Shown here: one piece after another, positions 49,501-61,900 of the stretch
How positions within the stretch are numbered: position 1 is the stretch's first letter
How the letters are laid out: each line of letters begins with the position of its first letter
From: Chionis minor
Lineage: Eukaryota; Chordata; Aves; Charadriiformes; Chionididae
Assembly: GCA_013398295.1 (NCBI GenBank)
Contig: VZSF01011296.1
Location: 1,029,104 to 1,093,103 of the forward strand
Reading direction: 5' to 3'
Length of the DNA: 64,000 bases
Position numbers and translations under genes: made by a program
The notes under the pieces: model-generated
Told to the model about the DNA's origin: nothing
The model's input: only the letters and a program-made list of their open reading frames with translations
The model's database searches: none

Positions 49501-51673
49501 CTCCTCCTGGACACTGTGCCAGGGGTGCGCTGGATTGGCGATGCTCTCCTATTCTTAGTTTTTCTTTATAGTTCCATAAGTGGCAGCATGTTTTATTTAG
49601 TATGTGCCACCGAGGCATCTGTCTGAAGAGAAAGGAACTTGAGTTTTCTTGTGTGCACGCAGAGCTGGAACCTGCATTCCCCTATAGACCATTGCCAATT
49701 GAATTTATAGGCTTCCTGCTTGCAGCGTTACCTTCCTTTGTGAGGAGCCAGGAGATGAGATACACACATACATGCTCGTTGCAGTCTCTCATTGCTCACG
49801 CGGTATCATTTCTCTCCCAAATTCCTCTGCTCTCCATACTTTGTATCTTACTTCCGTCTCATTTCCTCAGTCATACATTACCTTTTGTCTCCTATGCTTG
49901 TTCCTTTTTGTCTCATTCTCCTAATCAGCCATTTGCAGGCTTCTTCCTCTCAACCACTGATCTTTCTCCTAGGCCAGCAAGTCCTTAACTCTATTCCAGT
50001 TTTTCTCCAGTTCCCTTTTAGATCTGTTTTCGTTTGCACCTCAAGTAGCATGTTCACCTCAATGTAATACCCCAGCTTATGCAAGTCTTAAGCCTAATTT
50101 GTCTTCATTTTAGTTAAGCAGATCCTCTATCTTTCTCTTGTGTAAGGGGACAGGTCTGTAAAATGGGTATCACTGAAAGAGCAGGAGGTAAGTTTCTGAG
50201 TCTCAGGTAAATTGTCTCTTCTGTAATGTCAGGACAGACTCTCTTAGTGCTTCACTGGGCTTTCAGATAAATTCCAGGATATTTAGCTTCTAAAATGAAA
50301 AAAAACCTGGAACTGAGAGCATGATGACTTTGTTAGACTGGAGCATTCATTCATAGTAAAAGCAAACAAGCAGTTTCTGGCACAGAGTGGGATCCATATT
50401 TACCTTATGGATGTTATAATATTTAAATGTCTCATAAAACAAATGCTTTAAAGCTGATTGCATGCAACAGTTGCCATGGATTACTTTTACAGTCAGCATG
50501 GAGAAACAGGCATTTTCAGAACTCAGCTCATCTTGTTATTGCAAGCATCTTTTAGAATCAGGGGAATTAATCTCTGCAAGAATGTTATGGTTATCACCAG
50601 AGCAAGCCAGGAGTTAAGGTAAAGAAGCATCAGGGTTTAAGAGAGAGAATATAGCAAGGGCAACAGAATCCTGGTTTTGTTGTCTTGTGACTGGACTTCC
50701 ACATAAACTGTTGCTGATGAAACGGCTTTGAAACCATACCTGTTTTTTATCCTTGGTATGCACCTGCATGTTATCTCGTATATAATTTTTTTAGGATGAC
50801 TCTTCTGTGTGTGACAGTCACGTGAACTACACAGTCCCTTGGTTACTTTGGCTGTGTCTTGTGTGAAAGTGTTAAGGGAGACTTCCTAAGTCTGCACAAA
50901 AAAAAACCCCAAAAACCCCAACCAACCAAAAAAACCACAATGACATGATGTCACAGGAAATTGAAATTTCTGAAATAACAGCAGATACAGTAGTACCATT
51001 TACAGAATGCTGCACTGTTGGGAAACCAAGGAAGAGTTAAAAAGCACAGGTAGAATACTTTGTCACTCTTCAAACTTGAAACTTTTCAGGTTGTCTTATA
51101 CTAATAATTGTGCTTTATTATACTATCACAATTAATCACTTTACTGCATACTTTAATTATATTTTCATTAGAGTTCCTTCAGAACTGTATTTCTGTTCTA
51201 GGGCTTACAGCAGAAAGATACTTAAATAGATTGCTTATTTCAAACTCCTAAGGAAACCGAGGGAATTACGTATGTGCTTACATATTGTCCTTTTTTAGGC
51301 CGCTGATTGAAATCAGTTGATATTTTTAATAAAGTTAAAAGGTATGCTTTAGAAACAGAAATGCTTTGTGTTCTAGGTATTCGTAGCCTACTGTGTGCTA
51401 GTACTTATGTCATACATGTTGTTAGCTTGTATTTGCTGTGCTTAAGATGCAGCTAGAGTTTTCCTCCCACTTAGGGTCACGTGAATCTGAAGTGGTGAGC
51501 GTTCTGCAGTACCTTTTGAAAATGGATTTGCATTCAGAATTAACAGCTTTGATCTGAAATGTCAACCCTGGTCCTGCAGCCAGGATTTGCAATGTTTTTT
51601 GATGGAGGGGGGCATGGGAAGGTGTGCCTGGAGATAACAACTGAACAGTTTCTTTTTGGCCCTGATGTTTTAG
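46523..51673 (+). other. RIMS1: Intron 15 (E15-E16)
   Basis: 5.2 kb. Less AT-rich patches occur at about 49440-50050, where a 128-codon open frame has no recognisable domain. A C/A-rich tract lies near 50900 (AAACCCCAAAAACCCC-type), and G-rich TGGGGGGAGGG and GGGGTTTTTTTG stretches lie near 48543. Nothing supports a gene. Confidence 0.75.
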
Positions 51674-51856
51674 GGGTCTGCTACCATGTCTTTCTAGAAG
51701 GGGACTTCCAACCCCACGAACGACTGAACAGCCAGTCATTAGGGGAAAACATCACGCTCGCTCAAGGTCGAGTGAGCACTCTAGTATCAGACCCTTATGC
51801 TCTGTACATCACCTAGCGCCCGGAGGGTCGGCGCCACCTTCTCCACTTCTGACAAG
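51674..51856 (+). CDS. RIMS1: RIMS1 E16: 183-nt cassette-like exon with weak donor
   Basis: The largest exon in the window encodes GLLPCLSRRGLPTPRTTEQP, VIRGKHHARSRSSEHSSIRP, LCSVHHLAPGGSAPPSPLLT and a split arginine, with no stop in 60 codons. The acceptor is CCTGATGTTTTAG. The donor is GTTGCT, the poorest match to consensus among the exons. It corresponds to the mammalian RIM1 segment PTCLSRRGHAAPRA...GKHPARSRSSEHSSIR as I recall it. GGSAPPSPLLTR is the best conserved part. A better-looking donor lies 45 nt downstream in the same frame. Phase 2 at both ends and divisible by three. A different open frame across it is an artefact of reading out of frame. Confidence 0.93.
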
Positions 51857-53228
51857 GTTGCTATTACGTGTACGGCACAGCTTTCATGTTCTGCCTCCCA
51901 GGTGTCAGTGTGGTGTTGTACTTTCCTGAGCATACACGGCGCGTTCACTCATTCTGGCACTGCAGATAATCCTCTCTTCGTGGTATTTACACTTCTCCCA
52001 TATCCTTTATGCCACCTATCTTCACCATCCAGATGGTACTTCTTGCTGCTGAGCATAAATAGTTATGCAGTGTAAGAATAAAAAATCGGCTGTGTTTCGT
52101 CCTTCCATTGTTGTGTTTTGTTCTGCATCCATATGAAAATTATCAGTATTTTTCTTAAACACTGTGCGTGAAATCACATGCTTTTCACACAGCTGACTCT
52201 GATCTTACAGGCTAAGAGAAAGTCACTTGATCTACATAGTGTGAAAGCCGACAAGTGTTTTGAACTTGCACAAATGTGTTACTTAAAATTGCAAATTATC
52301 TACTTGCAACCTTAGTGTAGTAGATAAACAGTGCTTACGCACTGTAGTGAGTGTGATATTGTAACTCACAATGGCATTTAATAGTAAGCTCTCCCTCTCA
52401 GCGGTCTGCTTCTTCTCATCTTTGTTTTACTTTCTTAAACTTCTTCCCTAGTTATTAGAGGTGGCCCTATTTATTTTAAATGCAAACTTACCAGCATTCC
52501 AAAGGTGTTTGATGTGTTGTAGCTGTATCTATAAATAAGAAATCGAGTAACCAAGATATACATTGAAATAGTGCTAGCTAGAATTCAGCTAAAGGGCTTT
52601 AGGATATTTACTTAGGTATGAATATTTAAAACCTTGTACATTCTTCGCACGCACACACACACGCACCCTCCACACACACACACTCCCCCAGCACCAAGGT
52701 TAAAGGTCTTTTTCCTTCTTTGAGTTCAGGGAAAAACAGTACGTTATCCCATGGGAATAGATACTTGCTGTCCAGTTCTCTGTGGCCTTGTGCAATTATT
52801 GCATCAGGCCAAAGGGAATACAAAAGTTAATAAAATATAGAGGTGGCATTTTGTATGGCCCCTTACCAGTGCAGGAGAACATACTTCTGTATGTTCTTAA
52901 TGTTCTTGTGAGTCTTAATCATAAATGGTTCTTAGAAAACTGCGTTTTGTTCAGTGGGTTTTGACTAGTACTTTTTTTTTAAAAAAAAAGCAGCAAAACA
53001 AAGGAAAATATTTCTTCTTAGTTGAAGGAACGTAGTTAGAGAAATTAAATGTGAGGCTTTATAAGTTAACTAGGGACCTAGAACTGAGTGCGTGCATATG
53101 GCGTACACCAAATGCAAACTTCTCCAAACCCACTTCCAGTATATGCAACTTAATATGTGTTTAAAATTCAGAATATAAAAACTCTCTTCATTTGGCTTAT
53201 TTTACTTCTATCTTAATTTCATTTGCAG
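51857..53228 (+). other. RIMS1: Intron 16 (E16-E17)
   Basis: 1.4 kb. The first 45 bases could be exonic through an alternative donor. A CA-rich microsatellite lies near 52647 and the rest is AT-rich. No other exon was found. Confidence 0.8.
52647..52685. repeat. (CA)n-type microsatellite, interrupted
   Basis: CGCACGCACACACACACGC followed by ACCCTCC and ACACACACACAC. A dinucleotide repeat with an internal interruption. Confidence 0.85.
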
Positions 53229-53341
53229 AATACATCAACAAGGAAGTCCCACACAGTCTCCTCCTGCAGACACATCCTTCAGCAGTCGCAGGGGAAGGCA
53301 GCTACCGCAAGTTCCAGTAAGAAGTGGCAGTATAGAGCAAG
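53229..53341 (+). CDS. RIMS1: RIMS1 E17: exon with RIM-BP (SH3) binding motif
   Basis: The exon encodes IHQQGSPTQSPPADTSFSSR followed by RGRQLPQVPVRSGSIEQ, ending one base into the next codon. The acceptor is TTTCATTTGCAG and the donor GTATCA. RQLPQVP is an RxxPxxP motif. From family knowledge, the SH3 domains of RIM-binding proteins bind RIM here, between C2A and C2B, helping to tether calcium channels at release sites. This exon ends the phase-2 run: it enters in phase 2 and leaves in phase 1, so skipping it alone would shift the frame. It is therefore probably constitutive. Confidence 0.96.
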
Positions 53342-56300
53342 GTATCAAATAATGAGCTTATGATAGCTCAAACTCTTTGATTTCTTACCTTTCTTTACTT
53401 AAAGTCTACTTTCATAAGTGTGTGTTCAATGCTATAATTCTACCAATAAAGCAATAGAAGAGAATGAAAGCCTATTTTCAGTCTGGGAAGTCCAGTAGGG
53501 TTTGACTGGTGGATTATTATATGCGGTTTAATTGCCTTAATTTTCTAGTACCCTTTTATGTTTGTCTGCTTTAAGATTTCTATTTGAGTTGAGGTAGTTT
53601 CCAACACACATCTAGTGTGTATTCAGCTAAAGAAATCGGGGGTAAAGATTTCTACAACATTTTGTCAGTCTTACTCATTTCTTACTTTGTGATTTGTATG
53701 AATTTCTGTGCATTATTAATGTAGATTAATAATAAATATCACGAATCTGGTTTTGTTCTGGAGTTCATAGTTCAGTGAGTAAAGAATGAAAATAGTCACC
53801 ACGGGAAATGTGAAACCGCAGGTCATCGGCTCTTTCTTTCTTAAGAATAAACTGATGAGGCAGAGTGCTGCTCTTTTCTGAAAAAAAGTAAACCTAATGG
53901 TTGTGGAAGATTTTTTTTACATACTAATATCAAATAAGTATGAATATTGCTGTTTCCTTTTCTAGCAACATACTGCACACAGAGTATGAGCTATTATGGT
54001 AAAAAGAAATGGCACAATGGATAATATTTGTACATTCAGGTTTTCTGTGTTTATAAAGCCTGTTTTATCATTGACTACAAGCAACAACTGAGATTGCTGT
54101 GTACTGCAAGGTTTTCTTCTACATGGAAATTAAAGAAATTCTTCTTATGATGAAATATCATAGTTCTTTACAGAACTGTTGGCAGAGCACTTTCTTGTAT
54201 AGATAATATTGCTGACTATGACCTTCTTATCATGGTACATTACCGTAGGGGGTTTTTTGTATGATGGCTTACATTAACATGCAATCAGCTTACATTAATT
54301 TTATGGCTTTGAGCTGTGATGGCATACTACACTTTCAATTAACACATATAAAAATGTATTGTTGTTTTATACGTGTGTTTATTCTGAATCATTAATGTAC
54401 TAATACAAGTGGGTTTTATTAATTTTAAACTTTACATTCGAGTCCTCTTGTTTTGTAGTGAATCTAGGACTGTATGGGTTATAAACTAGTTACAAAATAC
54501 ATTTGAAGCTTCTATTTCTGCGTATTAGTAAGTTGGGGACTTTTTAGGGAAGTGTCATAAGTAATGAATTTCTTTCATGTTTCTTCTGCAATTTCAGAAC
54601 ATGGTGCAATATATAATGATGAATGAGCTTTTAATTTAATTATAAGTTGACTTTCCTTTGGATATTTAACTATCATCTTTCTGCTGTTCTTGATAACTGG
54701 TCTGTTCAGAATAAAATACTAGTTTATGTTTTGTGAAAGACATTGGAAATGTAGAACTTACCATGAAAATGAGTAGAGATGGGGTGTGTGCAGAAGAGGA
54801 AAGAAAATATGAAAATGGAGCAGAAGGCTAAAACTACTCTAGGTTTAGAAAGTTGTTGATACCGCGAACACCTGTAAAGTAACACTGCTTCACTGAACTC
54901 TAATTTACACTTGTGGTTGATGTGCTTGCGTCTTATGTGTAAAATTTACAAGTAGGATGCGACATACTGTTTACTTTGCTGTTATACGTCATACCGCCTG
55001 TGTCAATGTGGCTGTATTACAGCACATGGAACTGAAGACTAAAGAGATTTCCTTCTCTACATAGTACTTTGGTTTTGTCTAAGTGACTGGCCTGTCCTTG
55101 TAAAATGGAAGTTTCCTGATTTTGCCCATGTTTAAGACTTTGTTCAAGCTGAGAATATATTTGCAGAGAAGCACTAAATTGAATAGGTTTTATAAAATAT
55201 TTTTGAATGGTTTTGTCAGTATCTTCTGAAATAAACATGATAGTATGTATAAGCTTTATACTACTGAAAGAAATTAAATTCAGTGAGGCTATAAGACCAT
55301 AGTATTTGCTCTGATTTACAGTATCAAATTTTAATATCACTTTCACCTCTTTAATCCCTGTCAAATGATTATCAGGGTCAAATGGAGTGACTAGAAATGT
55401 TCTGATCCTAATGTAGGATTGAACCCAAAGCATACTCAAGTCTGTAAAAGATTTCCATTAACTGTACTTGGAACTGAATCGTGTCCTTAATGATTTAAAT
55501 TCATAGTCGCCATGGATATAGATGTCAAAATCTAGTGCAATATACAAATGTTACAGGGAACATTTCAAAACGTATTTTATTCATTTATAAATAAAACTAC
55601 TTTTTGGTCGTTAGTAATGACATCCTGTGTTTCAAGGAAATTCTGTATGATATACAATAAGGTATTATTTTTATAGGAACGTACTTCTTTACACTCTACA
55701 GAAATTCTGTTGTGTCAAGAGGGTTGAATATATGTCTAAATATACACATCTATGAATCTATGTCTGTTTTACACAGTGATTGCTGTAAAAAAATTGAATG
55801 TCTGTGTATTAAAAGTGGGGGGTTTATTTGCTCTTTGCATATTCAGGAGGCATAGAAGAGCTCAGTAAAATAGTTTTATTACTCTTTAAAGCTCTCATGA
55901 TGGAACAAATGGGAGTTAATGAAGAAGCAAGAGACTGGTAGTAGTTTTCATCTTGAGAAACGGTGATATAATCTTTAATCTTTAGCTCTCATTGTAAATG
56001 ATCATATCTATACTAATAAGGCTCCTTCTAGGACTGACATTGCATCTTGAACATTCTATTTTGTCATTGTCAAGTTTAGAACTAAAAACCCAGTTATTTC
56101 CTTGTCTCTACCAAATTATGTTGTCTTAGTTACTGCTCTGGTTGGCAGTTTGAGAAACATAAAAAGTTAACTTTCGGGAATATATGGTAGTTTTAAAAGG
56201 TCCTTATTATTAGACACACTTTATTAAAAAAACCAAAACTCATAGAAGTAATTCTTACAGAGAAGACCTCAGTAGTAGTCCCTATTGCATTACAGAAATG

Positions 56301-56405
56301 GGGTTGGTACTATTGATCAGGAAGAGAGAAAAAAATCTTAACTATAGAGGAAAAAGTCCAATTTAAGAGTTAAAACCTCAAACCAGCATAATTATGCACA
56401 CTAGC

Positions 56406-56434
56406 AAAAAAAAAAAAAAAAAACAAAACAAAAC
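56406..56434. repeat. Poly-A followed by (AAAAC)n
   Basis: An 18-base A run followed by AAACAAAACAAAAC. It could be the tail of an old retroposed sequence, but no body is recognisable upstream. Confidence 0.8.
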
Positions 56435-58079
56435 TTCGTGGTGATTATATTCTAAAGGGGATAGAAGCTTTGCCTAGTTTTGAGTACAGGAGGGAGGTAG
56501 TTATTTTCACTTGGAACAGTTCTAACTAAATAACGTTTTTAGCAACTCTGGTATACACAGACGTTTTAAAGTGGTTACGGTTAAGATTATAGGCTGCTGT
56601 AATTTTTAGGCATTTTTTATTTTATTTTTATTTTTATCCCAGTGATATTCAAGGAAGACATGGCTGTATTTCTTTCCTTTGCAACCCCATCAGCAGTATT
56701 TCCTAAGGTGCAAGACACAGTGGAATGTTATTATATCTAAAGGTCTTGAGATGTTTGAATATTGAAAGTTAGTCTGGTATAAGTGTGTCTCTGTGTGTTT
56801 TCAAAAAGTCATGATTGAGTAGTCATTACCATAATCTATGCTACCTAAGAAGCGTTTTTTATTTCTCTGTTTTAACTGGTAATTTTATAAATATATTTAT
56901 ATTATTATAAATAATATGAAGACATTTTGGCTCAGTGACTAAAGCAGTGAAATTCTAGGCCATGATAAGGACAATGGTGTGCTCTCAATGTGTCATCCTG
57001 TGCTGAGATTTGCATCAAGTTTTCTTTATTTGCATCACGTTTGAGTGGATCTGTGCAAATCGTTAAGAGGGATGGGGATTCTGCGCTCACTTTGTTTTTC
57101 AGCTGTTTCTCTAATGACTTTTTTACGTAGTTGCATGGTTTTTAAAATGATACTTTTGTATAAAGCATATTTCTGTGATCGTTACTCAGTCCATCCGCTG
57201 TCGTTGCAACAATCAAATATCACAGGAATTCTTGCTTGAATAGGATTTGAGGGTGGGTCTCTGCACTTTTGTGAAATGGTTGGTCATTGTATCAGTCAAG
57301 GAAATGAATACGGCCTGAAGATCTGTGGCATATTTATACACTCCTTTATAGCTGCAGTAAATAATATTGGAGATGATATTAGGAAATCTAGCAAGTAAAT
57401 AAGAAAAAAAAACTATATTATGTACTACTATGAAATTTATGAATCAGCAAGATAAATATACAATGGTTGTTTGTAGTATAGAAATGATCTTTAAGAGCAA
57501 CTTCTTGCAAAACAGGTCTTTCTCCCTGTATCTGCTCCTATTTGGCTCTTCACAGCATGATTTCTTTTTCATAGCTTCGACGATGCGTTTTCATGTTTCA
57601 GAAGTCCCGTGATGAGAGTTTGTGATAATCAGCAGTTTATTTACATGTAACGAGCATCTGTAAGCATAATTGAACTAGTGAGGTTGTATGTGTTTCCAGT
57701 GGCATATGTTTAAGGCCATAGTGACCTTAGAAAAGCAAAAGCGTGACCAGCATTAAGTATTGCTGTATGTTAGCTCATGTTAGAAAAAGCTGCATAAGGT
57801 CTGTACATGGCTTGTATGCAGGGTGAAGTGCATGCGTGGGTGTGCTGCTGCTTCATTAACACTCTACCGATACTGAAAGGGGATTACTTGTATAACGTTC
57901 ATGTGTATAATATATGTACAAGTCTAATGGTAGTCACATCATAGAGGAATGAAGGTTTTGCTGTCCAGTGTTTGCTTTTAACAAAAAAGAATCAGATGTT
58001 CATACAGAAGATCCGTTATGTTGTCAAGTAGTACATTTGAGTCGCAGATATCTTTTTATATTTAACCAACTGAAGATCC

Positions 58080-58112
58080 TAAAAAAAAAAAAAAACACAC
58101 ACACAAAAAAAA
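58080..58112. repeat. Poly-A/(CA)n mixed tract
   Basis: A run of A, then CACACACACAC, then a second run of A, in intron 17. Confidence 0.8.
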
Positions 58113-58910
58113 CACCTAGTGAAAACTGTTCTGTGTATATGTACTTGATCACTGAAATGTCATTGCAGTGAGAGTATGGCTTGAGTAATGGTAAAAGATC
58201 AAACCCTTTCAGTTAAAACGTTTTTTCAGATCCATCAGTATAGAACTTGAGTGTCAGGAAAAAAAAAAAAAAGTCATTTCAATTTTAGATGTTAGTCTTT
58301 TAGCGTTGTTTGTTTTGTCTTCATATTTCTGGTTTTATTTTGAAATTATTAGGTGGCACTACATATTTTGAGGCAGCTTGTGGAATCTTTACTCAGGCTG
58401 GAGACTATTTTTTTCAGCGTTGCTGACTCTTGCAAATGAGTTCAAGCCTCATAATCTTTTATGTTTTCCTTAAAGACTAATTTTCACCAGTCCAGTGGTT
58501 ATTGACTATTATAGATTTCAGTCAATAGAAAATAAATTTGTAACACTTATTATAGCAGACAAGACTTCAGAATCCAAAACAGGGCTATATGTGGTTCAGG
58601 AGTGAGAGTGATAAAGATTTTGATGTCATTCATAAATTTGTGTATAACAACACTGCTCAAGCAGAATACTTAAGGAGTCCACAATCTGGTTCTCAGTAAC
58701 TTCATTGTTCCTGTTAATTTTAAAGAAAAAGTCATAGGCTTTATTATTTGTCATGGTTTACCATTTTAATTTTCTACATTACTTTTACATATGCTGGAGT
58801 ACTGCCTACTATACATGCCATTGTCACATATAACACATTTCTTTATCTAACTTTAAATTTGCTGATTTCTTTTTCTGTTTCCATCATTCCGTGCATTTAA
58901 TTCATTGAAG

Positions 58911-58940
58911 AGCAAGAGACTTTTAACTCTTCCACGAAAG
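58911..58940 (+). CDS. RIMS1: Candidate RIMS1 microexon E18 (30 nt)
   Basis: Thirty bases lie between a well-formed acceptor (pyrimidine-rich TTTCTTTTTCTGTTTCC, then TTCATTGAAG) and a good donor (GTAAAT). Entering in phase 1 from E17, it would encode EQETFNSSTK and leave again in phase 1, so the reading frame into the next known RIM1 exon is kept. A TGC lies 17 bases before the exon; the neuronal splicing factor SRRM4/nSR100 is known to favour UGC near microexon acceptors. I do not recall this peptide in a RIM1 isoform, so it could be a chance pair of splice-like sites. Confidence 0.4.
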
Positions 58941-61900
58941 GTAAATATTTATGTAATTTTTTACAAATGTTTGGCAACTGTTAATATTGTTTTTTCCCTC
59001 AATATATTCCATGTCAGTATATGGTATTCAGTTAACAGCGTTTAACAGGTGAGAAGGTTGTTTCTCAAATATCTATATTTTATCTGATGCCCCTCTCTAG
59101 AATCTGAAAATGGTTTCTCTTGTGATTTCCAATTTTCCTATTGAAAAGCAATACACTGGATTTAACAGGAGTAGTCATGGTATTTTACATGGCTCAGAAG
59201 CTGCTCAATTGAGTTGAAATTCATGCAAAGACTAGGATTTGACCTAAACTCTTCCTGAGCTCTGCACAATATCTGCTTCTAATGACGGAGCCATGGCTCC
59301 TGGCATCTGTGAAGGGTCTTTCGTAGGTCTGGGTTTAGGAATAGTTGAAGGTGATGATGGCCAGAAGCTACCCTTCCTATGCAGAGAGATTCTGAAGAAT
59401 GAGCTGTGTTTTATTTGCATGACAAATTATTTGCATGGTACTCTAAAAGTTAGCCATGTTGTAGGGCAAGTTTCTAGGGGAAGACATACAGCACCCACCC
59501 TATGAATTCTCCATGTCTGTGCTGATACTGGTGAATGAGAGAGCTCAAACACCAGGTATCTAAGGCTGTCCCACAAAGAGAAAAGTGTAGTCTGTCATGT
59601 TCCTATAGAGGCAATGATGCAGAGAAGTCCTTTTTTTACCTCTTTGCTGACTTATCTCAAAATCAGAATGAAGCTTGGAGAGAAAAAATGAAAAAAAAAA
59701 GTTCCTTTTAATGTTAGCAGCAAAATACTATGCTGCATAAACATTAATAGCACAGATTAACCTTTTCTGACCTTCAGTTCTGAGTCCTGCAAATCTGGGG
59801 AAATTCTGGTCTGAATACAGGCTTCAGTTGGCCAAATCCAAACTGTGAGTTGAACTGGAATCAGAATGTCTCCTGCAACTTCTTTACTTTCTGAAAGGGT
59901 GAATCCCACTGACATATTCATACTCGCTTAGTTGAAAATACAGCAACTGTTCCACTAGCTATGAACTGCAACGCCCATGCCAATAATCAGGAGTATGTTT
60001 TCATGATAATGCTACAAAAAAAAGATGAAAAAGAAAAAATATTTAACTTGGGTATTAGCAATTACAGGTTATTTTGCTGTTAAGAAAGAGCTATCAAATG
60101 TCTTAAGCAAGTACTAAGAATCGTTGATTTTACAAATTATTTCTGTCATTTTTGCTTTCTTCAGAGTTTATATTGCTCTCAAACAGAACAATACAAATCG
60201 ATCATGCCAGTTTGTTAGTTGTGTTCACAAACCTTGCACTGTGATTTGGACTGCAGTAGATGTTTCATTGTTTAAAACAATTGGCTTTATGCACACAGAC
60301 TAGACCATGCCTGTAAGGGGTTTGTAAAAGATCTTGTTGCCACAAGATTTGGATGGATCTGGCCCAAGATTTGGGAGTGTGTAGAAAGTGGTGGGATCTT
60401 TACATGTACAGATTCCTCTGGTTCAAGGGAGTTGAATGCAGATGCAACTTGGAGGCAGAAAAGAGCTGGGCAAAAGAAGAGGAGCAGGAAGAATTGGAGT
60501 GCCAGCACTTCTAGGGGACCGTGAATAACTTGAGATGACTTACACTAGTAGCCCACTGTCACCTCTGACTTTCCCAGCGACAATAAGAGATAAAAAGAAT
60601 AGACAGTAGGTGAATGGGAGTTGGGGATGGGGGGGAGGGGGTGTTACAGGATAGGGGGGGGATTACAGGATATTATGTGGCAAGAGACATAGGTATGGAG
60701 GAAAGTGTATGCTACACATGTCAAGAACACTGACCAGATAAATTTACAACAAAAAAATCAAGCATCTGTTCCACTTAATCGATAGGAAGGGTTGCAATAA
60801 GGTCTTCAGCAGATTACACAAATGCTAACTTGGATTGCTGCCAATACCAGTGGTTTACTTTTTTCAAATTTTAAGAAGTATATGTGTGTTTTCTTGTTGT
60901 TTTCCTTTAAGTAGAAGCTTCTGTTTGGATCATCATTGCAACTCTTTGAGGAAGAACTAAGTGTTGCATCAGCCAGTTCAGATTTTTACATTGGCTTATC
61001 TTCCTTCCGGAGTGAGTTATTAGACTCAAGGTGGCCACTGTGCCTCTGTGTGTACTGGGACATCCAAGCTCATTTCCCAGCTTGGCAGTCTGGGTATGTG
61101 CTTTGGTCATGCCTCAGTTCTCATTTGGGAGGAGGTCCAGAGCAGCATCAGCTCCATGGAAAGGAAACCCATGCACACAACTGTAAAGGAGCCACAGCAC
61201 ATTCTAGTCAGGAACAGGCTGCAGAGCAGGCTTCAGAGCCCATCTCCTTCACTATCTGCATGTTACCGATAAGTCCTTTTTGAAGTCATATATGCAGAGA
61301 AGCAGTAAAAAGTTCTTTATCTTAGCAACAAATCGATTGTTACTAAATTTATGTTTCAAAGCATTAACCTGCTTATGGTTTCAAAATTTTGTGTGTTTTT
61401 TACATTTCACAGGAGAGTTTGCAGTGGATTTTTAAAGTCATGAAACCCACCACAGGGCTACTTGCGTGTGCCTAGTGCAAAACTCATCCTGAAGGCTGAA
61501 CAGAAATAATCTAGCCAGTCTGTATTCTTTCTGAAATGCCTCATCCTGGTACAACATCAGTGTGAGTTCTCCCTGCTGTGGCGCACAGCCAGCTCTCCAG
61601 TGAATGCTCCTCTCCCTCTGCACTTCACTTACCCACTGCCCTAGGGAATTCTCCTATCCAAATATCACCACTGCTTTATTTCCCTGCCTTTGTTCTGAAC
61701 GTTGATTCTGCCTAGTTTCTTCTTCAACTGCCACTTCTCACTTCCTCGAACCAGATACTGGGGGGGTTTTGCCCCAGTTCCCATCCACAGAGCATCTAAG
61801 CAGCACAGACAGATGAAACTCCTGGCTTTTGCGGTGTAGAAAAGCTAAGTGTACACGCCTCTGAGCTGCATTGTAGCTGTAGCTGTTTGTCATTCAACTT

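Larger units (their letters stand above)
53342..58910 (+). other. RIMS1: Intron 17, first part (E17 to candidate microexon)
   Basis: 5.6 kb of AT-rich sequence with a poly-A/AAAC tract near 56406 and a similar one near 58081. The 140-codon minus-strand open frame at 55017-55439 lacks any recognisable motif. No further RIM1 exon was found by reading for the ASLVVEERTRQMK segment expected next. Confidence 0.75.

Noticed and set aside
49602..49988. 128-codon open frame in intron 15
   Set aside because: It has no recognisable domain, no splice sites matching RIM1 phase and no repeat match. The Leu/Ser/Pro composition looks like a pyrimidine-rich chance frame.
50881..50945. AAACCCC/AACC-rich tract as a telomere-like repeat
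   Set aside because: The units are irregular and do not match TTAGGG or its complement.
51559..51816. 85-codon open frame over E16
   Set aside because: It reads E16 in the wrong frame. The RIM1-like translation is in another frame and bounded by splice sites.
2459..53341. Identification as RIMS2
   Set aside because: The PDZ end, the VWDQPRVQEEE loop, VVPPVGYRSS and RQLPQVPVRSGS follow RIM1 as I recall it, and RIM2 differs at these places.
55017..55439. 140-codon minus-strand open frame
   Set aside because: It lies in intron 17, has no family motif and no support for antisense splicing or a promoter. Treated as chance.
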